Shown here: positions 32,801-42,015 of the stretch, one piece after another
How positions within the stretch are numbered: the first letter of the stretch is position 1
Layout of the letters: every line of letters begins with the position of its first letter
From: Streptomyces sp. HD
GTDB taxonomy: Bacteria > Actinomycetota > Actinomycetes > Streptomycetales > Streptomycetaceae
Direction of reading: 5' to 3'
Length of the DNA: 64,000 nt
Assembly: GCF_028369295.1 (NCBI RefSeq)
Contig: NZ_JAQMYP010000009.1
Span: 143,563-207,562, forward strand
Position numbers and translations under genes: made by a program
The notes under the pieces: generated by a model
Seen by the model: only the letters and a program-made list of their open reading frames with translations
Databases searched by the model: none
What the model was told of the DNA's origin: nothing

Positions 32801-34631
32801 TCACCCGCCGGGGCGTCCCGCCGAGGTCAGCAGCTGCGTCGCCGCGAGCTGCGCGTACAGCTCGTCCTCGGCCACCAGCTCCTCATGGGTGCCGACCGCG
32901 CGGACCTTGCCCGCGTCCATGACGACGATGCGGTCGGCGTCCGTCACGGTCGACAGGCGATGGGCCACCACCAGCACGGTGGTCTCGCGTGCGGTCTCGG
33001 CGATGACGTCCCGCAGTGCCAGCTCGTTGACGGCGTCGAGCTGCGAGGTCGCCTCGTCCAGGAGCAGCAGCCGGGGCCCGCGCAGCAGCGCGCGGGCGAT
33101 CGCGACGCTCCCCCACCTTCGGCGGGGGGACCCCCAGGCGCTCGCCGCCGGACAGTTTCGTGCCGCGGTGCCCGACCGGGGTGTCCAGGCCGTGCGGAAG
33201 ACGCTCGACGAGGGCGTCGAGCCTGGTCCGGGCGAGGACCTCGCGCATGTCGACGTCGGTCGCGCCCGGCGCGGCGAAGACCAGGTTCTCCCGCAGCGTG
33301 CCGGCCAGCACCGGCGCGTCCTGCTCGACGTACCCGATGACGGACCGCAGCTCGGACAACGGCCACTTCGTCACGTCCTTGCCGTCGACCAGGACACGGC
33401 CGCCGGTCGCTTCGTAGAACCGCTCGACGAGCGCGAAGACCGTCGACTTGCCCGCGCCGGAGGGGCCGACGAACGCCGTCATCCCGCCGCCCGGCACCTC
33501 GAAGTCCACCCGCCGGTGGATGTCCGGCAACCCGGGCCCGTACCGGAAGGACACCCCCTCGAAGCGAACCGACGCCGGACGCGGCCGCACCGCCGGGGTC
33601 GCCGCGGGCCGCCCCGACCGGTGCCGGTGCTGCTTCTCTGTCGCCAGGTGGTCCACCTGCGCGATCCGGGCGATCGCGGCCGCGCCCTCCTGGTAGTGGG
33701 ACGCTGCCTCGACCAGCTTGTACACCGGCTCCATCAGGTAGAAGAGGTACAGCAGGAACGCGATGAGCGTGGATACGGGCATGTCCCCGGACGCCACGCG
33801 AGCCCCGCCGACGGCGAGTACCGCGAGGAACGCCAGCTCCACGGCGAGGTTGTCCGCCGAACCCAGCACGGCCTCCCACTTCGCGCTGCGCACGCCGTGG
33901 CGCCACGCCCTGCGCGCCGCCGCCTCGACGCGAGCGGTCTCCCGCTCCTCGGCGCCGGACGCCTTCACCGTACGGAACGCACCGAAGACCCGCTCCAGGC
34001 CCGTGGACATCTCCCCGACAGCAGCCTGCGCACGCTCGGCGGCCTGCCCGATCTTCGGCAGCACCAGCGCGGCAGCCACACCGACGACCGCGACCACACC
34101 AAGCGTGACGCCCAGCAGGACGGCATCGAGGAACGCCATCACCACGACCGCCGCGACCAGCGTCACCGCCCCCGTCGCCGCGGAGACCACCGCCTGGGTG
34201 CTGACGGCCCGCAGCAGCGTGGTGTCGGAGGTCACCCGGGACATCAGATCGCCCGGCTGCATCCGGTCCACCTCCGCCAGCCGCAGCCGCAGCAACCGGC
34301 CGATGAGGCTGCGGCGGGCGGCGAGCACCACCGACTCCGCCGTCCGTTCCAGCACGTAGGCACCGAACGCCTCGGCCACCATGCTCAGCAGTACCAGAAC
34401 GGTCATGGCCAGCAGGACGGTGCCGATCGTGCCACCGGACGAGAGCCGGTCGACCAGTGTCTTCGTGGCCAGGGGCTGCACCAGCCCCCCGGCGGCCCCG
34501 GCCAGCGCACACAGCAGACCGAGCGCGACGGCCCACCGGTGCGGACGGACGTACCCGTACAGCGCCTTGAGCGTCTCCCGGGCGTGCAGGGACTCGGCAC
34601 CCGTCGCCTCCGGGGCGGATGCGGTGTTCAC
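32801..34631 (-). pseudogene. ABC exporter (MsbA/MDR type) frameshifted by a small palindromic insertion
   Basis: A half-transporter starting at GTG 34631: six-helix ABC membrane domain (~30-320), then a nucleotide-binding domain with Walker A GPSGAGKST and signature LSGGER. Right after the signature a ~25-bp palindromic insert (33108-33137) shifts the frame. Past it, the correct frame resumes as [20 protein letters not shown] (Walker B) and runs to TGA 32801. Uninterrupted, the protein would be about 600 residues. As it stands the Walker B Asp-Glu and H-loop are lost unless the frame is corrected. Confidence 0.85.
33108..33137. repeat. palindromic C/G-tract insertion element in the ABC gene
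   Basis: The insert reads CTCCCCCACC, a short loop, then GGGGGGACCCCCAG. Reverse-complemented, it has the same CTGGGGGTCCCCCC ... GGGGGAG shape as 656-680 inside the MITE. Comparing the signature-motif codons with the family norm (Ser-Gly-Gly-Glu-Arg-Gln-Arg-Val) implies 25 added bases. Confidence 0.75.
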
Positions 34632-34786
34632 AGGATTCCTTTCCTACGTGGTCGGCCGCGCACCGCGTCAGCGGTTGCGGGCATCGGCCCGCCGGAGGGC
34701 CTTGGGGCGCGGAGATCAGGCGTACGACGGCCAGAGAGAGGCCGCCCGTGCGGCAACGCCTGCCAAAGAGATCTGCGATCGCCGGC

Positions 34787-34969
34787 TCAGTGGACCAGTG
34801 AGGCCGCCCGCGAGGCGAGGAGGTGCACCCCTGCTTCGTAGAACTCAGGACGGACGACGAACAGGACACCGGCGCCCGCCATCAGCGTCAGGCAGAGAAG
34901 TTCCGGCAACCGGCCTCTGCCAGGCTCGACGGCGGTCTCGGGCTCCTTGTCACGAACGTGCTGTGTCAT
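34787..34969 (-). CDS. small membrane protein of unknown function
   Basis: A 60-residue product with a charged N-terminus (RDKEPETAVEPGRGRLP) and one hydrophobic segment (LLCLTLMAGAGVLFVV). ATG 34969 is the likelier start; a further in-frame start at 35005 is possible. The ribosome site is weak. It lies upstream of the ABC exporter on the same strand. Confidence 0.4.
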   Translation of the reverse strand: MTQHVRDKEPETAVEPGRGRLPELLCLTLMAGAGVLFVVRPEFYEAGVHLLASRAASLVH

Positions 34970-35086
34970 GCCTTCAGCCTGGACGCCCGGCCGCTCGCCG
35001 CACATCCGGCGACTGTCGGGTCCACCCCCGCCGAGTGGCTGGAGAAGACCGGCCTGGGGTGGTAGCCGTCGGGGCCGCCAGGCACA

Positions 35087-36382
35087 TCAACTCCGCTTGG
35101 CGATGACCTGTGACTCCGGCTCGTCGGTCCCCGGGGAGCCGGGGCCGCCGGCAGCCGACGGGGGCGGGCCGGTCAGGGACCGGGCGATGACCGCCGAGCC
35201 GCCGCCGTGGAGCAGCACGCTGCCGAGCACCGTCAGGGTCATGGCGTACAGGGCGGTGTCGGCGTACTGCCCGTCCGGCAGAGCGTTGAACGCGAGCAGG
35301 CCGAACACGATGGAGGTGGTGCCGCGTGGTCCGAGCGCGCCGACCATGAGCCGTTCTCGCCAGGTGAACGTGGAGCCGAGGAAGGCGAACATGATCGGAA
35401 GGATGCGCACGACGGTGAGCGCGGCGGCGCAGAGCACGATGGTGGGCCAGTCGATGCCCTCGCCCACGGCGAGCACCACGGCGTTGCCGAAGAAGAACCA
35501 CATGCACATCGTCATCATCGAGTTGGTGTCCTCGATGAGCTGGAAGTCCGAGGCGTGGGGAGCCGAGGCGCCCCGCCGACGGACCGGTGCCTGCCTGACG
35601 TAGCGGAAGGCGATCCCGCACACGAACGAGGCCACGAAGCCGTTGCCCTCCATCGCCGTGGTCACGGTGTAGGCGAGCAGCGGTGTGACCAGCACGACGA
35701 TCCGCCGTGACTGCTCCGTCATCCACTCCGCGCGGTCGGCGAGATTGATCAGCCACGCCACCAGCGCCCCCACCACGAAGCCGGCCACGAGGGCCTTCAA
35801 CGCGAACGGCACGGCCGTGCCGAGGGCCTGCTGGGGTGTGCGGGTGACGGAGTTGGTGCCGACGAGGATCAGCGCGAACAGGAAGAGGGGCGACACGATG
35901 CCGTCGTTGTAGCCGCTCTCCACGTTGAGCACGCTGCGCACCCTCGCCGGGATCCGCCGGTCGCGGACCAGCGTCTCGGCCGGGGCGAAGTCGGTCGGGA
36001 CGACGATGCACGCGATGAGCAGCAGCAGCGCCACCGGAAGCCCGGGCAGCAGCAGCGTTCCCAGCAGCACCATCGTGATCAGGCTCAGTGGCAGGGCCAC
36101 GAGCAGTGCCCGCGCGGCGGAGCCGGGGTCGTTGCCGAACAGTCGCCCGCCCGGCAGTTCGGTGGCGTCGACGAACAGCAGGACGGCCAGGATGACCTCG
36201 GCCACATGCTGAGCGACCTCGGAGTTCAGGGTGACAGCGATATGGCTGTGGGTGAACACGCCCGTGACCACGCCTGCGAGCACCAGTACCAGAGGAGCCC
36301 GCACATGCCGTTGCTCCAGCCGACCGGCGACCAGCGACCACCCGGCCACCACCGCGGTGATCACAATCAGGACAGAGATCAT
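35087..36382 (-). CDS. CPA1-family cation:proton antiporter
   Basis: A 431-residue protein with about 12 transmembrane helices. Conserved motifs include PTDFAPAETL and VESGYNDG (the Asn-Asp ion-binding pair), as in NhaP/NHE-type antiporters, and GPRGTTSIVFGLLAFN near the end. It exchanges sodium or potassium for protons across the plasma membrane. The short Pro/Gly-rich C-tail has no regulatory domain. It is downstream of the PgsBC operon on the same strand. Confidence 0.88.
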   Translation of the reverse strand: MISVLIVITAVVAGWSLVAGRLEQRHVRAPLVLVLAGVVTGVFTHSHIAVTLNSEVAQHVAEVILAVLLFVDATELPGGRLFGNDPGSAARALLVALPLSLITMVLLGTLLLPGLPVALLLLIACIVVPTDFAPAETLVRDRRIPARVRSVLNVESGYNDGIVSPLFLFALILVGTNSVTRTPQQALGTAVPFALKALVAGFVVGALVAWLINLADRAEWMTEQSRRIVVLVTPLLAYTVTTAMEGNGFVASFVCGIAFRYVRQAPVRRRGASAPHASDFQLIEDTNSMMTMCMWFFFGNAVVLAVGEGIDWPTIVLCAAALTVVRILPIMFAFLGSTFTWRERLMVGALGPRGTTSIVFGLLAFNALPDGQYADTALYAMTLTVLGSVLLHGGGSAVIARSLTGPPPSAAGGPGSPGTDEPESQVIAKRS

Positions 36383-36516
36383 TTGAATCCGCTTCAGAAC
36401 TCGGAACAGGCCGGCGGCCGCCCCACCGGGACCTCCACAAGTGCGTCGACCGGCGTGAGCACAGGCAGACGCTACAACGGACGAGGCCCGGCAGACAGCA
36501 CCGGCCCTTACCGCTG

Positions 36517-37626
36517 TCAGAGGCGCCGGGCCCCTCGCAGCCCCTGTGTGTAGTAGCCGTCACCGTCGAGCCGTGAGGTGCCGCCCTTGTCACCCATGGT
36601 GGGGCCGCCCGCGTTCTTCCGGCTGGAGATGAAGCGCGGGTGGTCGGCGGTGTCCAGGCCGAGGTAGATACCGATGTGGCCGATCCGTTTGCCGGGCAGC
36701 TCACGCGTTCGAAAGAAGACCAGGTCGCCGGGCTGGAGCTGCTGGATGACGGCGGGGCGGCGGTCGGTGAGGGGAATGACGGGTACGCCGAGCCGCCCGT
36801 GGGCGATCGCGTCGGGGGTCCGCTGCAGCCCGCTGCCCGCCGCGTTGTCCCTGCTGCTCAGCGGGAACCCCGAGCGGTATCCGTACACCAGCCGGATATA
36901 GCCGGAGCTGTCGACGGAGCGCGCGCGGTCCTTCTCGGGGCGGCGGGTGACCGTGTCGGGGAAGGTCCAGGGGATGCCCAGGTAGTCGTAGAAGTCCGAT
37001 CCCGTGCGCGGCTTCGGCTTCCCTGGCGCAGCACGCCCGGAGCCGCCGGCGGTGTCGGGTGTGTAGCGGGCGGCACCGCTGTATTTGACTCCCGCTGCCG
37101 TCGTCCGGACCGGGGCACCGGCGACGTAGTCGAAGGCCGTGGCGAGGATGTCGGGGTCGCGGCTGCCGAGCCGGGACGTGATCCAGGTCCTGAACCAGCC
37201 GCTCCGCTCCGCGCCACGGGCCCAGGGCTTGGGCAACAACCGCACCCAGCTCTTGGTGACGACCTCGGCATCCGTCGTACGCGGCTCCGCGAAGGTCCTG
37301 CTGGGCCCGGTCAGTACGGCCGTGCGGGCGCCGTCGGTGAACGTGGCGACGACGGTGCCGCGCGGGTCGCGTGCCACCGTGCGGGCGGGGTTGCCGATCC
37401 GCTCGAAGTGCAGCGGGCCGCTCCTGACCCGGATTCGGTCACCCAGTGATGCCTGTGATGCCCTTGATGTCTGCGTTGCCGGTGGGGCATCCGTTTTGTC
37501 GGTACGGTGCTTGAGCTGCAGGGACAGCTCGCAGCTCGCCGCGAGCAGGACGGCTGTCACCAGGAACAGGACCGTGTTCTTCCTGGTCAGGGAGAACCTA
37601 CGGATTCTGGGCAGGAGGCGTTTCAC
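36517..37626 (-). CDS. NlpC/P60-like exported protein with Cys replaced by Ser
   Basis: A 369-residue protein with an N-terminal membrane anchor (residues ~18-33), an SH3-like middle, and a C-terminal NlpC/P60 fold. The canonical Asp-Cys-Ser-Gly is Asp239-Ser240-Ser241-Gly242 here (codon AGC at 36907-36909); the His is kept (GHIGIYLG, His317). NlpC/P60 peptidases cut gamma-glutamyl bonds, so placement after PgsB-PgsC suggests handling of the polymer. With Ser for Cys it may be inactive, a binding protein, or a serine variant. Confidence 0.75.
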   Translation of the reverse strand: MKRLLPRIRRFSLTRKNTVLFLVTAVLLAASCELSLQLKHRTDKTDAPPATQTSRASQASLGDRIRVRSGPLHFERIGNPARTVARDPRGTVVATFTDGARTAVLTGPSRTFAEPRTTDAEVVTKSWVRLLPKPWARGAERSGWFRTWITSRLGSRDPDILATAFDYVAGAPVRTTAAGVKYSGAARYTPDTAGGSGRAAPGKPKPRTGSDFYDYLGIPWTFPDTVTRRPEKDRARSVDSSGYIRLVYGYRSGFPLSSRDNAAGSGLQRTPDAIAHGRLGVPVIPLTDRRPAVIQQLQPGDLVFFRTRELPGKRIGHIGIYLGLDTADHPRFISSRKNAGGPTMGDKGGTSRLDGDGYYTQGLRGARRL

Positions 37627-37683
37627 TGGTCAACTCCGATGGGGGGAAGGGGAGATGGCGCCGCAGGTCGGTGCGGGGGCGGC

Positions 37684-38166
37684 TCATTGCGTGGGCAGGG
37701 CGCCCAGCAGCAGCCCGGACACCAAGATCACGTAGGTGGCGAAGGTGACCGCGCCGGTGGAGAGGACCGTCGCTGTCTTGGGCTGCCTCTCCAGCTGGTA
37801 GGCGATGAGACCGGGGACGATGAACCCGAGGGCCTGATGGGCGAACAGCAGCGGGAACTGCTGTTGGAGCAACAGGGAGAGCCCGGCCTGGAGCAGGACA
37901 CCGGTGAGCACGACGGCGGCGAACAGCCGCTTGCCGTAGAGGATGACGAAGCGCTGCAGCAGCTTGGTCAGCAGGTAGGTCAGGCCTGCCACGGCCGCGA
38001 CCATGGCGGCGCGCCGCAGATCGTCGACGAGGGTGAGGGCGAGCCAGCCGGGGGTGATCATGCCGCCCGGTGAGAGGTTGGTGGTCAGGTAGCACAGGAG
38101 GGAGAACACCAGACCGAGTGCGATGCCGATGGCGGCGATCTGCGGCGTGACTACTGCGGGGATCAA
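37684..38166 (-). CDS. pgsC: poly-gamma-glutamate synthase subunit PgsC/CapC
   Basis: A 160-residue membrane protein with about five hydrophobic helices and the CapC pattern LTTNLSPGGMITPGWLAL near the start. It partners PgsB in the membrane synthase complex. Its start overlaps the pgsB stop by 4 bases, so the subunits are co-translated. Length and topology are normal for CapC. Confidence 0.88.
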   Translation of the reverse strand: MIPAVVTPQIAAIGIALGLVFSLLCYLTTNLSPGGMITPGWLALTLVDDLRRAAMVAAVAGLTYLLTKLLQRFVILYGKRLFAAVVLTGVLLQAGLSLLLQQQFPLLFAHQALGFIVPGLIAYQLERQPKTATVLSTGAVTFATYVILVSGLLLGALPTQ

Positions 38167-39431
38167 CGGGATGCTCCGTGGGAGGAGTTGTGGTGGGCGC
38201 CGGGCGATGTGAGGACGTCGCTCGGATCGGCGGGGTCGGCGGCGGCGAGGTAGTCGGGCGGCAGTGCCGCGAGCCGCTCCAGGAAGAGTTCGCCCTGGCC
38301 GTGGATGTTGCCGATGGCGACGACCGAGGCGTCCGGCCCCAGGTGAGCCAGCAGCTCCGTGGTGAGCTGGTCGGGGTCGCGGCGGTCACCGCCGAGATCG
38401 ACGACGTTCCCGGTCCAGTGCGTGGGTATGGCGTCGGCGGCCGACTTGGTGGGGTGGCCGATGAGGAACACCGTCTCCGGGTCGAGCTGGGGGATGAGCG
38501 CGCCCATCTGCCCGTTGCGCTCCACACGGTCGGGACGGCAGTTGATGACGACGTGCAACGGACGGTGGATCGCGCCCAGTTCGAGCAGCTGCTTGATGTT
38601 CATCAGTGTCGACTCGGGGTCGTTGGCGGCGAAGACGTTCGCGAAGCGCAGTTGCTTTCCGTCAGGGGTGCGGTACCGCTCGACGGACAGCACACCCGGG
38701 TCCGGCGGCGCCTCGTACATGCCCTTCAGCGCGATCGCGCGGTCGACGCCGAGCAGTTCGGCGACCGCGATGGCGATGGCGACGTTCTCCTTGAAGGTGA
38801 ACCAGCTGAAGCCGCGCAGTTCCTCGTCGGTGACCGTTTCCGGGTCGGCGTAGACCAGCTTGCAGTTCCGGGCGTCGGCCTCCTCCTGGAGGATGTGGAA
38901 GCGCTCCTTCTCGGCGGTGACACAGATGCCGTCCTCCGGCATCGAGCGGCACAGGGAGCGGGCCACGTCGTCCAGCGTCGGGCCCATCTCGGCGAGATGG
39001 TCCTCGCGGACGTTGCAGAGCACGCCGATGGTGGAGCGGATCAGCTTGGACTGGTTGATCTCCTGGAGTGCAGGCATGACGGCCATGCACTCCATGACCA
39101 GGACATCGGGCCGGTAGCCGGCGGCCCGCCGGACGATGCCGATCTGCTCCACGACGTTGGCGATGCCGAACTTGCGGTAGACCGGCTCCTCGGTGGCATC
39201 GGGGTGGATGAACCGGGCCGCGGTGCCCGTGGTCTTGGCGACGGTCACCAGGCCGCTGCCGCGCAGCGCGCCCGCGCACAGCCGGGTGATGGAGGACTTG
39301 CCGCGAATGCCGTTGACCAGCACTCGGGTGGGTATGGCGGCGAGATTCGCGTCATGGCGGCGCTGTTCGACGATGCCTGCGACGAGCAGGCCGGCGCAGC
39401 ACGTCGCGAGGACGCAGTACAGGAAAAGCAA
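38163..39431 (-). CDS. pgsB: poly-gamma-glutamate synthase catalytic subunit PgsB/CapB
   Basis: A 422-residue ATP-dependent amide ligase of the Mur-ligase type. An N-terminal transmembrane helix is followed by the P-loop VNGIRGKSSITRL, and conserved CapB stretches TGTAARFIHP, LVMECMAVMP and CNVREDHLAEMGPT. It links amino acids through gamma-carboxyl groups at the membrane. The polymer could be gamma-glutamate or a related amino acid; sequence does not decide. No CapA-like gene is nearby. Confidence 0.92.
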   Translation of the reverse strand: MLFLYCVLATCCAGLLVAGIVEQRRHDANLAAIPTRVLVNGIRGKSSITRLCAGALRGSGLVTVAKTTGTAARFIHPDATEEPVYRKFGIANVVEQIGIVRRAAGYRPDVLVMECMAVMPALQEINQSKLIRSTIGVLCNVREDHLAEMGPTLDDVARSLCRSMPEDGICVTAEKERFHILQEEADARNCKLVYADPETVTDEELRGFSWFTFKENVAIAIAVAELLGVDRAIALKGMYEAPPDPGVLSVERYRTPDGKQLRFANVFAANDPESTLMNIKQLLELGAIHRPLHVVINCRPDRVERNGQMGALIPQLDPETVFLIGHPTKSAADAIPTHWTGNVVDLGGDRRDPDQLTTELLAHLGPDASVVAIGNIHGQGELFLERLAALPPDYLAAADPADPSDVLTSPGAHHNSSHGASR

Positions 39432-39437
39432 GGCGGG

Positions 39438-41753
39438 TCAGCTCCTGGGACCGGGGCCGGACGGCGAAGTGGAGGGGGAGGGCGCCCCGTCCGGGGAACC
39501 GGGCGCGGGCGGTGCGTCGGTGCGGGGCAGTCGCTGTCTGATCAGTTCGAGGCTGCGGGCGATGGATCCCACCTCGTCGTGGTAGCGCGGGTAGAGCACC
39601 GTTCGGCGGTCCCCGGCTGCCAACGCCTCGGCGCCCTGGGCGACTTCACGCAACGGACGTACGACGACGAGGTACAGCCAGCCGACGCAGAGGGCGCCCG
39701 TGGCCACCCCCAGCAGACCGACGAGCATGATCCGCCGCTGTGCCTCGTACTCAGGCAGGCCGATCCAGAACACCGGCCTGATCGAGGCGACCTTCCAGCC
39801 GAGTGCGCCCGCGACGCCCAGCTTGTTGTTGAACGGCGCCACGGCGGCCACCGCCGGATCCCTCCAGCCGAGCAGCAGCTCGGCGGAGCCCTTGGTCGTG
39901 CGGTCGTCCTTCATCTGGGCCCGCAGCCGGCTGTCGGAGACCCGCCCGAAGGCCACGAACCCCTTGTTGGACGCGATGACCCGATGCTCGGAGTCCACAA
40001 GCCACACCGAGCCGAGACCGGGCCGGTCGAGGATGCCGGTCAGGTACTGGACCTTGAACTCGCCCACGACATAGTGGCGTCCGGATGTCGCCGTCCCACC
40101 CTTGACCGGCTGAGCGGCCACGGCGGCGAGCACCGGCTCCGTGCCGGAGGTGTTCGTCTGCCTGACCCCGGGCCTGATGCGGACCTTCGTCGGGGTACGG
40201 GGTTCGTCCCCCGCGCGGGCGAGGATCTTGCCGGCGCCGTCGACGACGTACAGGGACCGGTACCGGCCGTGCTGCTCCAGGGACCTGTCGAGGGCCTTGC
40301 GCGCCTCCTCCGACCGGGAAGCGTCGATCACGGTGGCCAGATGGGTGAGGTCCGCGTATCCGTCGTTGATCCCCCTGCGCACGCGATCCGCCGTCGTCTC
40401 GGTGCGTTGCCGCTGGTCGTCGGAGATCAGCCGGGGTACGACCGCCGCCGGGTGCGGCAAGGTGCTGCCGAGCGTCAGCAGCATCGACGCGGGCCAGGCC
40501 AGCAGAGCGAACGCGCACACCACAAGGACGGTGCGCAGTCCGAGCCGGCGCCGGACCTTGCCGGTCCCACGCGGAACACGCCCCTTGGCCGATGGCTGCG
40601 CGACCGTGTCCTGCGACGGCCCGCCCCTGCCGCGGAGTTGAAGGCGCAGCGCCTCCAGTGCGGCGCCGATCCGGGCGGGTTCTCCGAAGCGGGACACGTG
40701 GACGGGAGCCGTGAGGTCACCCGAGCCGAGCCGCTGCGCGTCGCGGCGCAACCGCAGCACAGGGCGCTGCACCACCAGGTGGAGGGCGGCGGTGACTCCG
40801 GCCGCGAGGGCCAGGAGCACGGCCGCGGCGAGGAGGGCGAGACGCAGGTCACCGGTCCCGGCCCCATGGCGCTCGGTCTGCACCGTCGTGACGACCGTCA
40901 GTCCGAGTCCGCCGCTCGGACTCTCCTTCGAGGCGAGCCCCCGGGCCACTGCGGCGTACCCGACGGCGGTACGGGTGTTGCCGTCCGCTGCCCGGACGAG
41001 GCTGCCGCTCGGACCGTCGAAGCCGCCGGCGGCGGCGGTGTCCGACGGTCCCCTGCTCTGCGCCTGGCGGGAGGCGGAGCCGGCCAGCGACTTGGCCTGC
41101 TCGGTGCCGGCTCCCGGCCCGGCCGAGGTGAGGGTGGCCCCGTCACGGTCCACGACGTTGAGCGTGTGCTGCTTGCCGACGGAGATGCCCGGCAGCTTCA
41201 CGCTCTGGGAGGCGACGAGCAACTCCTGCCTGCCGCCTTGCGACAGCGTCGCAAAGGCCAGCAGCCGGGTGACGCCCGAGTCGTCCCGCACCAGTCTCGG
41301 TGGCGGGTTCGCCGGCAGTCCCCGAAGGTTCACCTTCCCGAGCGGTAGGGCCTCGCCCTGCGCGGCGAGCAGCCGACCGGTGGACTGGTCGACGACGGCG
41401 GTACCGCGCCACTTGGGGTAGGTCTGGTTGAGGCGGGTCAGCATTCCGTCCGCCGGTGCGGACTTGGAGCCCGCGAAGTCCGCGGCCGCTGTCCGCAGAT
41501 CGGTGACGCTCTGGTCGACGGCGCCCTGCAGCGCGACCGCCCCGTCCTCGGCGATGTGCTGCTGGGAGCTGAGGACGGCCTCGGGAACGCCGCGTTCGGC
41601 ATCGCTCCCGACGGCGAACACCGTCAGGCCCGCGACGAGCGCCAGCAGAACCGGCAGGGCCGCCAGTGGCGGGCGTACACCTCCTAACACCGCCATGTCC
41701 GCGCGACGCCGAGCGGGGCGCAATTTTGATATCGGGGATCGGGTGGTGGTCAA
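39438..41753 (-). CDS. double Cache-HAMP membrane protein without an output domain
   Basis: A 771-residue protein made of two similar halves. Each has a transmembrane helix, an extracytoplasmic Cache-like domain (WRGTAVVDQSTGRLLAAQG; YRSLYVVDGAGKILARAGD), a second helix and a HAMP-like segment (VLRLRRDAQRLGSGDL; PLREVAQGAEALAAGD). No kinase, cyclase or methyl-accepting domain follows. TTG 41753 has AAAGGA upstream. It is the first gene of the PgsBC operon, 6 bases before pgsB, so it probably senses or organises polymer synthesis. Confidence 0.78.
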   Translation of the reverse strand: MTTTRSPISKLRPARRRADMAVLGGVRPPLAALPVLLALVAGLTVFAVGSDAERGVPEAVLSSQQHIAEDGAVALQGAVDQSVTDLRTAAADFAGSKSAPADGMLTRLNQTYPKWRGTAVVDQSTGRLLAAQGEALPLGKVNLRGLPANPPPRLVRDDSGVTRLLAFATLSQGGRQELLVASQSVKLPGISVGKQHTLNVVDRDGATLTSAGPGAGTEQAKSLAGSASRQAQSRGPSDTAAAGGFDGPSGSLVRAADGNTRTAVGYAAVARGLASKESPSGGLGLTVVTTVQTERHGAGTGDLRLALLAAAVLLALAAGVTAALHLVVQRPVLRLRRDAQRLGSGDLTAPVHVSRFGEPARIGAALEALRLQLRGRGGPSQDTVAQPSAKGRVPRGTGKVRRRLGLRTVLVVCAFALLAWPASMLLTLGSTLPHPAAVVPRLISDDQRQRTETTADRVRRGINDGYADLTHLATVIDASRSEEARKALDRSLEQHGRYRSLYVVDGAGKILARAGDEPRTPTKVRIRPGVRQTNTSGTEPVLAAVAAQPVKGGTATSGRHYVVGEFKVQYLTGILDRPGLGSVWLVDSEHRVIASNKGFVAFGRVSDSRLRAQMKDDRTTKGSAELLLGWRDPAVAAVAPFNNKLGVAGALGWKVASIRPVFWIGLPEYEAQRRIMLVGLLGVATGALCVGWLYLVVVRPLREVAQGAEALAAGDRRTVLYPRYHDEVGSIARSLELIRQRLPRTDAPPAPGSPDGAPSPSTSPSGPGPRS

Positions 41754-42015
41754 GAAGAATCCTTTCCAGGAAAGAAGTTCTCGACCTGTCTGACGACGGG
41801 AATGCTTCGCCGGTTTATCGGGGAGGTGTGACGGCGCTCACCTAAAGAATGCCACAGCCATCATGACCTGCCGGTTTGGACACCTGTGAGCATGGTGAAT
41901 TTAAGCTTCACGAAATGCAAACAATTGCGATGGGCCACCCCGCGAACGGGACGACAATTACCCGCAAGGATTATTTTGCATTTCTTCTGCCTCGCCCATC
42001 CCGCAGTCGGCTGTT

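Noticed and set aside
30639..34841. A 1400-codon open frame on the plus strand
   Set aside because: It crosses the DUF418 gene in the wrong frame and the ABC gene antisense. Its product is Arg/Pro/Ala-rich with no motif, as expected for a shadow frame in high-G+C DNA.
38178..41348. A 1056-codon open frame on the plus strand
   Set aside because: It lies antisense to PgsB and the Cache-HAMP gene, both of which have clear families; this is a codon-bias shadow.
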